A program made the position numbers and the translations under genes. 64,000 nucleotides of DNA. It comes from Phormidesmis priestleyi ULC007. Its GTDB lineage: Bacteria; Cyanobacteriota; Cyanobacteriia; Leptolyngbyales; Leptolyngbyaceae. Position 1 is the first letter of the stretch. Every line of letters starts with the position of its first letter. Where the stretch lies: positions 38,188 through 102,187 of the forward strand of contig NZ_MPPI01000005.1 of assembly GCF_001895925.1 (NCBI RefSeq). The letters are read 5' to 3'. Shown here piece by piece: positions 63,357 to 64,000 of the stretch. The notes under the pieces were generated by a model. That model was given only the letters and a program-made list of their open reading frames with translations, ran no database searches and was not told the origin of the DNA.

Positions 63357-64000
63357 TTAACGCCTATTTTCTCCTGAGATCCGCATCACGACTAGCGTCA
63401 TATCATCCGCGTTGTGCTTGTCCGCTCCGATAAACTTTTGCACACACTCAAACAAATATTTCAAAATCATTTGCGGATCGTCATATTTGCGACACGCTAA
63501 CTGAAAGGCTTTGGTCAAGTTTTCTTCGTCAAATCGCCGCCCATGTTGGTTGGCTGCGTCGGTAAAACCATCCGTGTAATAGATGATCGTGTCGCCCGGA
63601 GATAGCTGCACCTGAGCGTCTTGATACTCAGTTTCAGCATCCAATCCGATCAGCATTCCTAACGTGTCTAGGCGCTCGATCGTATCCGTCTCAGCCTGCC
63701 ACAACAAAGGTGGATTGTGAGCCGCATTGCTATAAGACAGAATGCGAGTTTTGGGATCGTATTCCGAATAAAAGAGTGTCACGAACCGATTCGAGTTTTC
63801 TAAATCGGCATACATGACCTGATTGAGATGTTGCAAAATGCGAGCCGGAGAGTGTCCGTTTAAAACCTCTGCCCGCAGCATTCCCCGCGTCATCGTCATG
63901 ATCAGACCTGCGGGAACGCCTTTGCCCATGACATCGCCGATCGTCAGACTCCATCGCCCCGATTCGTTTTCGCTGTCTGGCTTGCGAATCTGCCCATAGT
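63357..64000 (-). CDS. PP2C/SpoIIE-type serine phosphatase, C-terminal part (runs off the right edge)
   Basis: At least 214 residues are visible and the frame is open to base 64000 (upstream residues read IRKPDSENESGRWSLTIGDV), so the ATG at 63929 is internal. SpoIIE/RsbU motifs: TIGDVMGKGVPAGLIMTM, SNRFVTLFYSEYDPKTR, YSNAAHNPPLLW, GDTIIYYTDGFTDAAN and ADDMTLVVMR. Such domains dephosphorylate anti-sigma antagonists or act behind GAF, PAS or receiver sensors, which would lie beyond the window edge. Confidence 0.9.
   Translation of the reverse strand, partial: YGQIRKPDSENESGRWSLTIGDVMGKGVPAGLIMTMTRGMLRAEVLNGHSPARILQHLNQVMYADLENSNRFVTLFYSEYDPKTRILSYSNAAHNPPLLWQAETDTIERLDTLGMLIGLDAETEYQDAQVQLSPGDTIIYYTDGFTDAANQHGRRFDEENLTKAFQLACRKYDDPQMILKYLFECVQKFIGADKHNADDMTLVVMRISGENRR

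Overview
This window comes from a cyanobacterial chromosome, most likely a filamentous or Leptolyngbya-like species. The octamer GCGATCGC (HIP1) and its core CGATCG occur throughout. The gene content includes cytochrome b6f subunit PetL, a plant-type glycerate 3-kinase, a CruA/CruP-type lycopene-cyclase-family flavoprotein, an aspartokinase with repeated ACT domains, a RarA ATPase fused to a methyltransferase-like domain, Uma2 proteins and several small proteins of cyanobacterial type. No rRNA or CRISPR array is present. One tRNA, tRNA-Leu(GAG), was found.

Layout. 1-700: end of an unrecognised gene set (one partial gene, a small one-helix membrane protein and a 65-residue protein) that looks phage-like only by layout. 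0.8-6.6 kb: glycerate kinase, hemerythrin, response regulator, DUF218 and SDR genes. 6.6-8.0 kb: a graveyard with a DUF4351 remnant, a frameshifted antitoxin-like gene and a small ORF broken by a stop. 8-15 kb: PiT phosphate permease, two EamA transporters in convergent orientation, a lone groEL behind a perfect CIRCE operator, RNase III and a small HNH protein. 15-21.4 kb: aspartokinase, Uma2 and a 1,056-residue membrane protein with seven repeats. 21.4-26.4 kb: repeats and gene fragments around two small coupled genes, a membrane-anchored Roco (LRR-GTPase) protein and a palindrome cluster. 26.4-46 kb: mostly housekeeping (murF, tRNA-Leu, aroQ, cinA, a WecA/MraY-type transferase, glyA, glmU, asparaginase, ftsH), with an AtzG/AtzE-like amidase pair, a RelE/ParE-type toxin-antitoxin pair, an orphan HicB and an M20 hydrolase. 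47.0-54.1 kb: hopanoid side-chain cluster, with hpnG divergent from a compact RND permease that is translationally coupled to hpnA, then hpnH and a GT39 membrane glycosyltransferase. 54-64 kb: RarA fusion, small conserved genes, Nudix, malQ, an internally deleted methyltransferase, Uma2, aroB, petL and a PP2C/SpoIIE-type phosphatase running off the right end.

How the genes work together. HpnH and HpnG make adenosylhopane and then ribosylhopane, and HpnA is the hopanoid-associated epimerase. The permease and GT39 protein in the same block may export or glycosylate a hopanoid product (inference). glyA and glycerate kinase are both photorespiratory-cycle enzymes. aroQ and aroB serve the shikimate pathway. 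glmU, murF and the WecA/MraY-type enzyme supply envelope precursors.

The most striking non-genic signal is a family of four 160-192-bp MITE-like elements (13.5, 28.0, 30.9 and 58.7 kb). They have related inverted ends beginning ACGT, nested CCCCCTAAATCCCCC hairpins and, in all four cases, perfect 7-bp target duplications (TTTTTTA, TAAATAA, TTATTTA, TGTGTTA). One lies in the T-tract of the groEL terminator and another directly at a stop codon. Two further dispersed repeat families and one large lone inverted repeat also occur.
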